64,000 nucleotides of DNA, taken from Stenopsyche tienmushanensis. Lineage: Eukaryota > Arthropoda > Insecta > Trichoptera > Stenopsychidae. This document shows positions 34,301-45,040 of the stretch, one piece after another; position 1 is the first letter of the stretch; the number at the start of each line of letters is the position of its first letter. A program made the position numbers and the translations under genes. The stretch lies in NCBI GenBank assembly GCA_008973525.1, contig WACJ01000125.1, positions 2,170,001-2,234,000 on the forward strand, in the 5' to 3' direction. The notes under the pieces were generated by a model. That model saw only the letters and a list, made by a program, of their open reading frames with translations. It was not told the origin of the DNA and did not search any database.

Positions 34301-37300
34301 TTGGCTACTGTTCGCTTAAGCGGTGCAATTTAAACATTTACGATAAGTAGATAGATGCCTTGTGTTATTTGTAATCCTTAAATTTATGTTCACTTATTTT
34401 TTGATTTATGGTCTTTCCAAAAAGCCACCTGAACAAACCGACATCGCATTTTGAAAATATCAGTAGCCAGGTGAAATCGCTATTCGACTAATTTTGCATT
34501 GTCCAATTGGCTTCTCAATCTTGCAAAATTTATTTGGTTCGAACAAGATTTTTCTTATGTATAGACACATCATGATTTTTTTTTTAGCAAATAGCAATGC
34601 TAGATAGCGAAATTAAAGTAATCATCAATCAAAAATACCAAAAATAATCTAAAATTTATGCCGTAAATATCGCTTTATGAATTTAGCATATCTGATTTCG
34701 ATAAATAAACTCAGTTAACAGATATAACCAAATATTTTTGATGACTGATTGAGATTAATATTAGTTCGAAAATTAATGCATAACCGCTTAAGTTACAATA
34801 TCGTAAGACATACGTTCAACAATATCGAATTAAAGTTAAAAAGCATGAGTGTGATTATAGTCCGTTTATTATATAAAAATAATAGACGTTAAATACGCGT
34901 TGATTGAAATATAATTATTATGATTCATAATTCACATTGTATTGTCTGCATACATAGCTCCCAGGAACAATTAGATCCCTCAGACTGAATTTGTTTAATG
35001 CGATTTTTTAAAGCTTCAGTGACTCCAATGATATAAATGACGATGAGCCTCTTTCATAACCTGTATGATAGGACGGTCGCCTATTTGCGAGCGAATTCCA
35101 GTGATTCAGAAAGACGAAGAGTGTCTTGGACGTTGAAGAATTTTAACCCAAATTTATCGACTAATAATGATATGTGAATGATATAATGAATCGATTTCAA
35201 GTGTATTGTTTATCTTTACTTGAAGAAATGACCGAATATTGTGTGCTATGGACAGTGTTTATTTATTTATGTACAAACTTCATACACGCTGCGGCGATCC
35301 TGACAGATAAGTGGATTTGTATGACAATAAGTGGCGGACAAGCAAATATAACATCTAAGATTTTGATTATTTTAAATCAACTCACTACTCAAATGGTTAA
35401 TAATGATCAATTCTCATGGCTTACTCTGACGTTTTTGAAGACACCAAGATTAAAATCCATAAGAAAAAAGGTTCCTCAATAACAATCCTTCCATTTTTAG
35501 CGTATCCATGGCTAAAGTATCTACCTTATAAAGCCTAAGTTTCAAGATGCTACGTTGCTTAGTATTTTTTTGGCAACCATACAGTTAACCTTATTGGTGA
35601 ATTTGTAAACATGGAAAAAATTGGTTGTCGAGCTAGATTTTAATCGAATGTTTGGCGATGTTTCACAGCAATAAAGCCGAGTTTTTGCATCAATTTAGGA
35701 TGAAAAATTGGTTAATCACTTCATGCGCACAATTATTACGCATTTATCTCCGAAAATGTCGCAAAAAAAAAACCTAAAAGAGGACGAAGTGGCCATATGG
35801 TCAATGTATCCAACCGGTCCGCTTTTCGGACCGCTGACATAACGAATGGACTCTTCGCGATCGAACGCTATACTCGAAAATGTCTTTAGAACGATTATGA
35901 ACTCTCATTACAAAACAAAGTTGTCCGAAAAAGACTGATGGAGTGGGTTATTTAAGTTTATTGCAGGCTTATATCGGCTGAACTGGGGAAGAAAATAGGA
36001 ATTAAACAACGTAATATATTTTATAAACACGGATAGAGTTAATCAGTATTGATTCATATGAAGTAGAATGGTCCTGGTAAAATATAAACAATGTGCAACT
36101 CTTGATTAGGTCGGTATTTTGCGTTTGCGCCCCAAGCCCGGTTGCGCCCGTGGCGGGCGCTTACTTTGCCACCCTCTTGTTACGGTCCTGACAAACCACA
36201 ACAGAATGATCCCAACTGCGAGACTTCCCGATGACGATATTATGCAAACAACATTAAAATCGACTTTAATCATCTTTATCCAAATTTAATCAGCAGGATA
36301 AGAATGTATAAAATACATCTTTGATCGTGATCTTTATATGACTTTATCGTTAGCTTTCCGTATTATATAAAACGTTTAGACTTTGAATATATCATTGTAC
36401 ACGATACATTCTAATCAGAATATTACGATAAAGATAATAGTCACATTTGTCTCTCAATTTGCGGTCCTTGGATCTCTAATTTTGATGCTGTTCAATACAA
36501 TTAAATTCTAATACGATCATCATTAAGATAATCAAAGAACACATCTAAGATAAATTATTCTCTGATTGTGTGTAAGAAATAAGTTCGCAAAAAGCATTCC
36601 AGTGATTAATCTTTAGTTCTTGGATTTCATTGTACGCTGTCACTTGTGTTGTCCCGTTTATCTTACGGGATCGTATTGCTTAAATTTGAATATTATAATG
36701 TTGGCATCTACCAATGTTGAATCGACAGAAAGAACACGTCTTCGATGGGCAGACGGAATGGTTGTCGAAGACAAAGGTCCGAGTTTGAGTGAACCTGCGA
36801 ATGGAAATACAGACAAACAAAAATGGAAAGACTTATATTTCGTCGTTAGGATACTTCAAAGAATAAATCGGATCGCTCAAAGAAGAAAGATAAAATACAA
36901 AAGCGGCCATATAAACGACGTTCAGGTAATGACAGTTTGATGGTATTGTTTACGATTTTTTGAATTCTTGGAATAGAAAAATAATAATTGCTCCACGTCG
37001 ATTGCATGTGAGCACTTTTCAAAACATGTCCGATAAAAATTATCGGATTATATCTAAATCTTACAATGTCCAATGAAAAATACACGGCCTAAAAGCTTCC
37101 GCGATATGAGGAATACGCGGATTATGCTTGTTGTCCATTTCATAATGGCGATATTTGAAGTCGAAAATTTATGGTGGAGGCTCGCATTAAGTGTAATTAT
37201 TTAGGGGCATAGCTTAACTTCCGAAATGCCGATTATCATTGTTATCGTATTGTATTTTTTTTTGTTGGAGTTGCTCCCTAATGGGATTAAAGCTGCAGGT

Positions 37301-40300
37301 TGGACTTAATGGACGACCCTGTTGGTGCATTAATGAAGTTATTAATGCGTCTATGCATGCTGCACCGGCTTACGGGTTTATCATCAGCGTTTGCATTTAA
37401 ATTGATGAGAAGATCTCCTGATTATTAATAAGGACAACGACCAGTCAATCCAATTTAATTATTCCATATTGAAAATAACCCACAAAAAAAAACATCCAAG
37501 CATTTCTCTATAAAAAAAAATCCAATGGCTGATTTGGCTATTTATCTCTGAAATCCCAATTAATACTTACATGCCATGAACACATGTGCATATACATGAC
37601 CATGCATATACTCGCAATCAATCAAGTCCTAGTCATAAATCAAGCTAAAATATATAAATTTGAATTAAATTCAATTTCATTGCTTAAAATACAATAAATA
37701 TCGGCTATAACGAGCGAGGAGGCGCCGACGTTAATCAATCGCTATGAATAGATTCGTTCTTTGTTAGATAGATCGGCATATCATCGAATACGAAAAACTG
37801 ATTTAGATCGAACAACTCTGTGTTCATTCACTTTATCCGACTCATCGATTATCTTTCTGTACGAAATGTGATTTTTCATGTCTATAAAATCATCCATTGT
37901 TACATAAAACATCTGTGCACTGCATATGTTAGGCGAATGATTTCTGTATAGGCTTTTAAATAGAACAATCGATTCAAATCGATAATCTCTTCGGACTTGT
38001 AAGCACATGTCTTATGCCTATCAATACTATTGTGTAAGTGTATGAATAATTGCGATCGTTGGTATGATCATATGAACAGGGTCGTATAATAAGGGCGTGC
38101 AAAGCAGGCGCCCGCCACGGGCGCAACTGGGTTTGGGGCGCAAAACCGCAGAATACCGACCCGGTCGAGAGCTGCACATGGATTTTTATTTTATTCCACC
38201 ATTTTACTTTGCATGAACCAACACTGATTGACTCTATCCGTTTTTATAATATATACACTAAGTTATCGAATCCCTATTTTCCTCGTTATCGCTTAAACAT
38301 TGGGCCATAAGCCCGCAATAAAATAAAGACAACTATATTTTCGACCAATTGTAAAATTTAAACAACCCACCCGATCAGTCTTCTTCAGACAACTTTGTTC
38401 CATGATGACAGTTTGTAATCGTTCTGTAGACATGTTCAGGTATGACATTCGATCGCGAGACGCTCATTCGTCATATCAACGGTTCGAAAAGCGGACCAAT
38501 CGGACATACGAACCTTGTGGCCAATCCGTCCTCTTATGCGGCATTTTCTATGATCTGTACAATCCAATTTTTACATGCATGCACATTTAATGCAGAACAT
38601 TGAAAAGCGTGCAATGTTTTGTTTGAAGTTTCACCTTGTGTATTTGCTCGTTATAACCGTTATATTCCCCATTTAAATGCCCGAATATCAAGATGTCAAT
38701 TTGGCAATCGACTTGCATATCCCAAAACGCAAGTGTGTTGATATACTAGCGACCTAAGTAGCTCATTTCGTAGTAATCCCGCGGAAACATTAATAGCAAG
38801 CGAATAATTCAACAAGTACTTAGGCGCTTATAAACATAATTCGGTATTTTTGTCAGGCTCTCATTCGCCTAATTCCTTGTATTAGCTATTATCATCAATA
38901 TTATTTTATTCAATTGATGAGATAAAATGGGATTATGGAATTTTGAATTGTCCGAATGTGTCTTTTTGTATAATTTTGAAATTGTCTGTACAATTATTGA
39001 TATGGTACTTAAAGGTAGTCCCGCGATTAAGCGGTTGGACCCATAACCATGCCACAATGATTGGCAAGTTATTTAATGTAGACTATTTCGATAGATTTTT
39101 CTAGAGATAAAGGACTTTCATATGATGCTTTGCTTTTTGCACATTGCTTCTCGCATATTGTTTAAAACAGGATTTGATTATATCAATGAAAATTTTCAGG
39201 CAAGATACGATCCCATATTTACCGATACAGGGATTTTTTTTCCTACAGTCTAGATTTGAGCCAGAATTTTTATAATAAAAATCCAGGAACTAGCCTAATA
39301 TCCCAAAATCCATTTATATTAACCTTTTAACTGCCGGCGCATTTAGAGATATTAGAAACTGCTCTTAAACTTAGGGTTAAGAAACTTAGGGATGTAGCTA
39401 CTTAAGGAATATAGATTGTATCTATGAATTGAATAAATAATCTGTTATTTGAATGTAACACTTTTATTTAAAAAACGACATTTTCATTCGGATTACCTTA
39501 ATTAAGTTAAATTTGAAGAAAAACATCATCGTTTTAAGCTTGCCATAAATGATTTATTCGATTTTCATACATCCATGCAGTCAATTTTCAGTTGTATAAT
39601 GGTAATCCCAATAAAATGATTGAACCTGAAACAATTTGGATATTTATATAAAATGAATATCTAACATATAAAAATTAATTTTTGTTTGTTCGTATTTAAT
39701 GCGCTGCCATGCCGTTCATCCGATTGCAATAAAAATTTGCCAACTTATTGTTAACTTTTGCGGAAATAACATAGGTATAGTCTAATATTAAAAAAATCAA
39801 TGTTTGTTTGTCCATATTTAATGCGCTGCCATACCGTTCATCCGATTGTGATGAAACCTTGCCAACTTATGGTTTACACTTGTAGGAATAACATCTTTAT
39901 CAAATCGTTTATAAATGCGTGTTTATGTTAAAAATAAACGAATGACTAATCCATGCGATTTCACAAAAAAAATCATGAAACTCTACTTCTTGCTAGCATC
40001 GCAGCGCATGCCATGTAATCACCAGTATTTAATAAAATTTTGCCCTTCTGATCTTTTTTAATGAAAACTCATTAGTGACATCGTGCATATCTAGACTATT
40101 TAAAATTTCTTGCTCAATGGAAATTAGCGATAAATTATTTAAACGCTATTGACCTGTATTGTAATACATATTTAAAATTATTTTATAAAACTACCGTTAA
40201 TGGGACTCATTTATCCCTGATACTCAGCAGAAATAGATATCCGAGGCAAATATGCAAAAGCAACATAAATATGGCATTGAAACTATGAAAAAAATATGTT

Positions 40301-41715
40301 TAGGAGACCAAACGGTTGCCCCCCATAATCGACTTAAAAGTCCATACGGCAAGCGCGCCTCTGGTCTAAAGACAACTTGTGTGTCCTAGTATATGCATAT
40401 ATCGATTCGATCTCGCTCCGGTCTCGGTCCGATCTCGCGCCGGTCTCGGCCCGATCTCGGTCCTGTCAAATATTCAGAGTATTCACACTATCGGATCGCT
40501 CCAGTTCCGATCCGAATAGTGTGAATCAAGCCTTACTAGTTTTAAGCATTTCTTATTCAGGGTTGTCACAATACATATTGAATATTTTTTGTTAAAATAC
40601 ACCCCACTAAAATTGATTGTTTATTTAGGTTTGTCTCAATTTACTAATAATACTTTAAAAACAGGCTTTTACATGGCATTCTGAACAATACTTCCCAAAA
40701 TAGATTCAATGGAAACACCAATATCTATTTAAATGTGGATTCACCAATATGTGTCCCTAGCATAATATTTTTGAATTTCAAAAATATGTTTTTTTATGTG
40801 AAGAAACATAGCGACTCACCGGTGAGACGTTGGCGCTTAAATGGTTAAATTGTCAGATTATGCAACATGGTCAGTATATTGAATCACGATAAAGTCATTT
40901 TAAACGACAAATAAGTTCAAATATTATGTTTCACATGATTCATAAAGTGATTTCTGTGAAGTTCGCTCAACTTAAATTTATTATAAAATACGACTGCGTT
41001 TCGGATATTTGGGTGTTATCATTTTATGATGGCGAAAATTGAAGCATAATATATGCTCGACTATTGCTAGGGCATAAAACAGAAACATTGAAAATACGAA
41101 AGCAAATTGATAATTACAAAAACAATTCGAGCGGAAGAGCATTACGAGAATTATTGACAACAACAAAAACAGAACACTCAATCAAATTTGCGAATAACAC
41201 GTGCCATAATTCGTGTTTCGGCGAATGAATATTATGACAATTGAACCAGAAAACGATAAGATATCACCGTGACTAAATAGTTTTTCATTAAATCCTTCTC
41301 AAGTTTGAAATAGAAGAATCCCCCCAATTAAATGTCGTCGTCGAACGAAAGAAAGATTTCCGTATTAATTAGTTGCCATCGATATTACATAAGGCTGAAG
41401 AAATATAGCGTTTGAAAAAATTATCTTGTAATCCGTTTATTGTTGAAAATTTTATTACCAAGATTTTTCGAACTGACTTAATCTTGCAATTATGCTACTA
41501 TATAATGAGTTTCCAAAAAATACAACTTTAGTCGTGTTTTCAGCCAAACGTAAGTGACTGGTCGATCCTTCCAATAAAATGCATTTATAATAAGGATGCA
41601 TTTTGATCAGAATATTGATCGTTTGTTTTATTGTTTAAGGTGTCAGCCGCAAGTGATTCAAAGACAATGGGAGCATACGGAAGATCTCAACTGGATAGGA
41701 TACACTCCACCAATA
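29817..41715 (+). CDS. Upstream exon set A-D, possible long 5' part of the otopetrin locus
   Basis: Exon candidates on the plus strand are A 29817-29957 (47 codons, ATG start, donor AAT/GTGAGT), B 31126-31236 (37 codons, donor CAT/GTAAGT), C about 36617-36925 (the confident part is 36733-36925; donor CAG/GTAATG) and D 41647-41715 (23 codons, donor ATA/GTAAGT). All junctions can be read in phase 0 and the joined frame has no stop. The text is hydrophilic: A is acidic with SLSQEDGFTSSDEHVD, B has RSIPSHKVSVEDVRDEPS, C has KWKDLYFVVRILQRINRIAQ, and D has RQWEHTEDLNWIGYTPPI. This suits a cytoplasmic N-terminus, and insect otopetrins are known for long N-terminal extensions. However, D ends in phase 0 while the next exon (45021) needs one extra base. 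Either an exon is missed, D belongs to another isoform, or this is a separate gene. The 5' edge of C is doubtful. Confidence 0.45.
30261..30855 (-). CDS. Possible nested minus-strand gene, 157 aa, two exons
   Basis: Exon 1 is 30855-30574 (94 codons, donor AAC/GTATGA). Exon 2 is 30452-30261 (acceptor CTTTTATAG/GATGAC, stop TAG). Both junctions are phase 0 and the joined frame is open. The N-terminus MYLFIHILSCQ could be a short secretion signal; an internal start at MPGAVVPF is also possible. The body contains VYVQDIINSVLNFIKSNWLK and, in exon 2, NSTEYARLESEIRGCEIIIR. I recognise no domain. It lies inside the intron between exons A and B of the plus-strand set, and its ATG is only about 5 bp from a mariner-like MITE. 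Both facts lower confidence. It could instead be the 3' part of a longer gene. Confidence 0.3.
30861..30975. mobile_element. Mariner-type MITE with ~28-bp terminal inverted repeats
   Basis: The left end ATCACTCAATAAGTTCGTAG (then GATTTTTTTT) is matched at 30946-30975 by the inverse, read outwards as ATCACTCAATAAGTTTGTAG followed by GATTTTTTT. The arms differ at about one position, over a total of 115 bp, and are flanked by TA-containing sequence. CTCAATAAGT.CGTAGGAT is the style of mariner inverted repeats. It has no coding capacity. Confidence 0.8.
31271..31301. repeat. (TA)n microsatellite
   Basis: About 15 TA units lie immediately downstream of exon B's donor site. Confidence 0.9.
32935..33452 (-). 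mobile_element. Rep3 copy B, hAT-derived, inverted
   Basis: It contains CTGAGACACAGACTAAAACT, GACAAATTAATTATTACTGT, ATCACCGGTAGAGAAAGG and TCCTAATCCCAGGATTCATG in the order expected for the inverse of the 12108 and 57711 copies. It lies in the intron between exon candidates B and C. It includes the AGATAGTTACTGCCCC block that copy A lacks. Confidence 0.75.
33600..33795 (+). repeat. Rep2 fragment (variant 5' part)
   Basis: TAGTCCCAAGAGTACCC followed by GGTCCGCTTTTGGGACCG and GAATGCCATACCTGAACATT. The 42720-42970 copy shares this variant start (TAGTCCCAAAAGTACCC), which is different from the full-length copies. Confidence 0.65.
33800..35080. other. Intronic/intergenic AT-rich DNA, nothing seen
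   Basis: No exon with acceptable splice sites, no repeat shared with the window, and only short homopolymer T runs. Confidence 0.5.
35085..35335 (+). repeat. Rep1 copy 2
   Basis: GAATTCCAGTGATTCAGAAA, TTTAACCCAAATTTATCGAC, ACCGAATATTGTGTGCTATG and CCTGACAGATAAGTGGATTT occur in the same order as in copy 1. The GACAGAGA-rich segment and the CGTACATCGC block are deleted. Confidence 0.75.
35735..36190 (+). repeat. Rep2 copy (near full-length)
   Basis: It contains CCTAAAAGAGGACGAAGTGG, the perfect hairpin GGTCCGCTTTTCGGACC at 35817-35833, CAAAGTTGTCCGAAAAAGAC, CACGGATAGAGTTAATCAGT and GTGCAACTCTTGATTAGGTC. It ends near CCCAAGCCCGGTTGCGCCCG. Confidence 0.8.
36930..38080. other. AT-rich DNA, no exon supported
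   Basis: A block at 37255-37400 with several GC-richer words has no open frame. I see nothing else. Confidence 0.45.
38085..38575 (-). repeat. Rep2 copy, inverted
   Basis: Inverse of the 17965 and 35735 copies: CGGGCGCAACTGGGTTTGGG, GACCCGGTCGAGAGCTGCAC, ACTGATTGACTCTATCCGTT, CCCGATCAGTCTTCTTCAGA, ACATGTTCAGGTATGACATT and CGGTTCGAAAAGCGGACC. The hairpin arm is altered in this copy. Confidence 0.8.
39655..39900 (+). repeat. Tandem pair of Rep4 units
   Basis: Two head-to-tail units of about 120 bp start near 39663 and 39788. Each has TTTGTTTGTYCRTATTTAAT, GTTCATCCGATTG and CCAACTTATKG blocks and ends in GGAATAACAT. They are 80-90% alike by eye. A single copy lies at 1038. Confidence 0.75.
40401..40525. 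repeat. 22-bp tandem repeat followed by a 19-bp hairpin
   Basis: CGATCTCGCTCCGGTCTCGG (22-bp period) is repeated about 2.7 times at 40408-40462. It is followed by ATTCACACTATCGGATCG and, after a 9-base loop, its inverse CGATCCGAATAGTGTGAAT. The two arms match over 18 of 19 positions with one single-base gap. No coding frame is supported. Confidence 0.75.
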
Positions 41716-42719
41716 GTAAGTATTCGATCAAATTTGACCCTTGAGGAATTCACCATCTTTTGTCCATCGTTGTTGTTTTGATTTACGATTATTCCCTTTA
41801 AAGACGCCAAGCATTTGGCAAAATAGAAAATTGTATTGTCGAGCAGGTGCAGAACTTTAACACTCTCAAATGCTTTCCCATCCATTTAATTTCATTGCTT
41901 TCCAGCTTATGGGGGTGTGTTTTTATGTACGGAGCTACGACCCCGTAGATTTGTAGACAGTATGAGAGTGCAGGGTATTTAAAAAATCATGATGTCGTTT
42001 GTCTAATTGCATCTCGTCTCTTGGTTATGAAAACACCTGTAATTTGCCACAAATGAAGTGATTAAAATTAAATTAGATTAAATTTACATTTGCATCCCTT
42101 GATATGTATTCTTCTGGCATTTGCTACACTTTGAAATTTAATCCGATTTTTTCAAATTACTGCAATAAATTACTACTAATTAGGGTACATCATCGTGCCT
42201 ATAAGAATAATTCTATAGAAATTATAAAATCATACCATAATTGCTTCAGAATTTTTTTAATACCTATTCACGATAAAAAAATTACATCTACGTTATATTC
42301 TACCAAGCTATGAACGTTACGGGCATTAATAACAATTTTCGAAATCTGAATAATTGTACATACCACCATTAAATTAAAATCTACAAAGTTGCTTTTTTGT
42401 CTACAAGTTGTTAACGTTAATTATTGTTTAATAAACGTCGTCTACTTTGAATACAAAGTGGCTAGGGTTTTGATAGCCGTGGCTAAAGTTGTAGCGCGGA
42501 AATTTGATTGAAATATTGCAATCTTCACAGCATTGCAATATTAAGTACATATAATGTTTATTATAAGTGGCTACAACTAAAGCCGTAAAAAGTGTATGAA
42601 GCGCCCGAGGCAAGTATCTACCTCCCCCCCCCCCTCGGAAATCTATTAAATATATAAAAAATATAAAATACTAATAAAAATGCAATATATTAAATACTAT
42701 CATAATGAATGTTTTAAAA

Positions 42720-42970
42720 TAATATACAAAGATAGTCCCAAAAGTACCCCATCATCATATAGATGGCGGTTACTGCTTAGTGATAGTATAGATACTTAAT
42801 AATAGTGTCTAGACGTTACGTTGCTTCCATGATTGTATAAATCATAAAAAAATGCCGCAATAATCCCTAAAAGGGGAAGGAGTTACCATAAAGTTTGTAT
42901 GTCCAATTGGTCCACTATTCGGACCGCTGATATGTCGAATGAGCGCCACGCGATCGGATGCCATAAAAAT
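42720..42970 (+). repeat. Rep2 fragment
   Basis: TAGTCCCAAAAGTACCCC, CCCTAAAAGGGGAAGGAGTT, GGTCCACTATTCGGACCG and GAGCGCCACGCGATCGGATG, ending abruptly at the GCCAT word. It shares its variant 5' part with 33600-33795. Confidence 0.65.
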
Positions 42971-43460
42971 CGTTTATTTTCATTTAGTTTATTTTAAATT
43001 CAACATTCATTTTCTTATAATTTCTGCAAAAATACTACATGTTCTCTATTATACTATGACCAAACGATCTTTCTTGTTGCTTGCAAATACGGTTTAAAAA
43101 CGTTAAATTATTTCTCCATTTTTTAAATAAATATTATTTGTATGGTTAATAACAAATATTGGAACACCATAGCATTAAAATCTATCCTCCCTTTATGTCT
43201 GAATGGTTGTAAAAAGTGAGTAATTTTGTTCAGAATATAGTAGAAAACTATCCGACACAACCTTGTTGATTTTACTGGAAAAAGTGTTATGAAGTAGTTG
43301 GAGTCCAGATTATCATCTCTTCAGAAATTTGAACCAATTACAAATCTTAAATTTTTGAAGATTCAATTTCAACGATATAAGATGCAATTATTTAAATCGT
43401 ACATCAAAGTGAGCTAGTTAAAAATCATCAAAATCTTAGATGCTAAATTTGCTTGTCCGC

Positions 43461-43797
43461 TGCTTATCGTCATACAAATCCATTTATCTGTCAGGACCGC
43501 CGCAGCGTGTATGAAGCTTGTACATAAATAAATAAACACTCGATCGTCCGCACAATATTTGGTAATTTCTTCAAGTAAATCTAACCGATACACTTGAAAT
43601 CATTCATACATTTAATCATTCATACATCATTATTAGTCGATAAATTTGGGTTAACGATCTATACAATCGTACGATGTACGCAAGATATTCTCTCCATCTC
43701 TGTTTCTCTCCAAATTCAACGTGAAAGACACTCTATCTCTCTGTCTTCGAGATCAACGTGTAAGAAAGCTATTTTTGAATCACTGGAATTCGCTCAC
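43461..43797 (-). repeat. Rep1 copy 3, inverted
   Basis: AATCCATTTATCTGTCAGGA, GTGTATGAAGCTTGTACATA, TCGATAAATTTGGGTTAACG, ATCGTACGATGTACGCAAGA and GAATCACTGGAATTCGCTCA appear in inverse order relative to copy 1. Confidence 0.8.
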
Positions 43798-45040
43798 ACC
43801 TACACGATCCAAAATTGAACCCAAACTTTTATAAAAGAAGTCTAATATCTTATCCACTATAGCAAAATTTGATATAATTGAGATTATTGATATTTTATTC
43901 AGTATTAAGAGTTATCTTAATACAGAGAACAGACAGGCACGCAAACGTATTTCTGTGTGTACGATACTTCTTTGATTCCTGCCTTTTTTAATATTATTCT
44001 GGATTTAATCTAAACATTTTCCTCATTCATGCAAACTATCTTTGATGACTTATATAATATTTACATTGTGTTTTGCAGTAATAATTAAATATCACAATAG
44101 AATCTTATTTATTTATGCAATTCCATTGATAATTTTATATTTTAATAAATTTTAAATGCATCAATTCATGCAATGCAACTTTTAGAGACAAATTGGTGAT
44201 GCACACAAAAATTCACAAAAGAACACACTGGATAGAATGGATATATCATATTCATAATCATTTACACATTCAAGTGGTTGATCGATGCCTAAAAATGATT
44301 TTTATCAATAGTTTATGTTTAATCATTGAAGTGTTTCATAAAAAAATATTTGTATTGTATGTAAACATGTAGTTTGGATTAAAATGGCTTTCATATAAAA
44401 TTAAATCTTCAACTTTTTTGGTACAATTGAATAGGCGATTTGTGTGGAGATTAAAGTGATTGATTTCTAAGATTTTGGATTAGTGTCGATCTTGCAAGCT
44501 AATCGGACGAAAAACTTTGTGTCAACGAATCAAATTGAACTATAAATAAATCCTTGAAGAGTTTGAAATAGGAATTAAATAGTTTTTACGCGATCTAAAA
44601 ATATTAAAATGAGATTATCTTTGAAGGCATATTCTTTAATGGATGATTAGATTTATTTGATAAGCGAGCTATTATTGATTGAGATGGAATAGGATATATC
44701 GTATTATATAATGAAGTAGCTATGATTTGTCTAAATTTTGTGACGATATCGCAATCTCACGATCAAATTGTGCAATCGTCATATGAAGTCAAGTTCACTT
44801 GATACGTCATTAAAATTAATGAATAAATCAAAATCACAAGTAGAAATAAAATAGTGTTTTATAGCGAATATTGGACCATTATCTAATGCAATTTCGCCAG
44901 TGTTTGTGAGATAATACATTAAAAATTCTGCTGAGCTTGTCCAGCTGACATCCGGATTTTGACTTCAGTTGTGGATTTTTCTAAATTTGAACACTATTTT
45001 ATACTGAATTTTATTTTTAGGTCATAATAAAAATGATGCA

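Larger units (their letters stand above)
39319..40848. mobile_element. TTAA-flanked piggyBac-type non-autonomous element, ~1.53 kb
   Basis: The left end reads TTAACCTTTTAACTGCCGG. The right end, read inwards, is TTAACCATTTAAGCGCCAAC. Imperfect terminal repeats of about 18-20 bp are thus flanked on both sides by TTAA, the piggyBac target site. No transposase frame is present. Inside are the tandem Rep4 pair (39655-39900), a short tandem array (40401-40460) and a 19-bp hairpin (40478-40524), so the element has either captured or received other insertions. It lies within the putative intron between exon candidates C and D. Confidence 0.6.

Noticed and set aside
35174..35482. 102-codon plus-strand frame
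   Set aside because: Most of it is the Rep1 copy at 35085-35335; other Rep1 copies do not keep the frame open.
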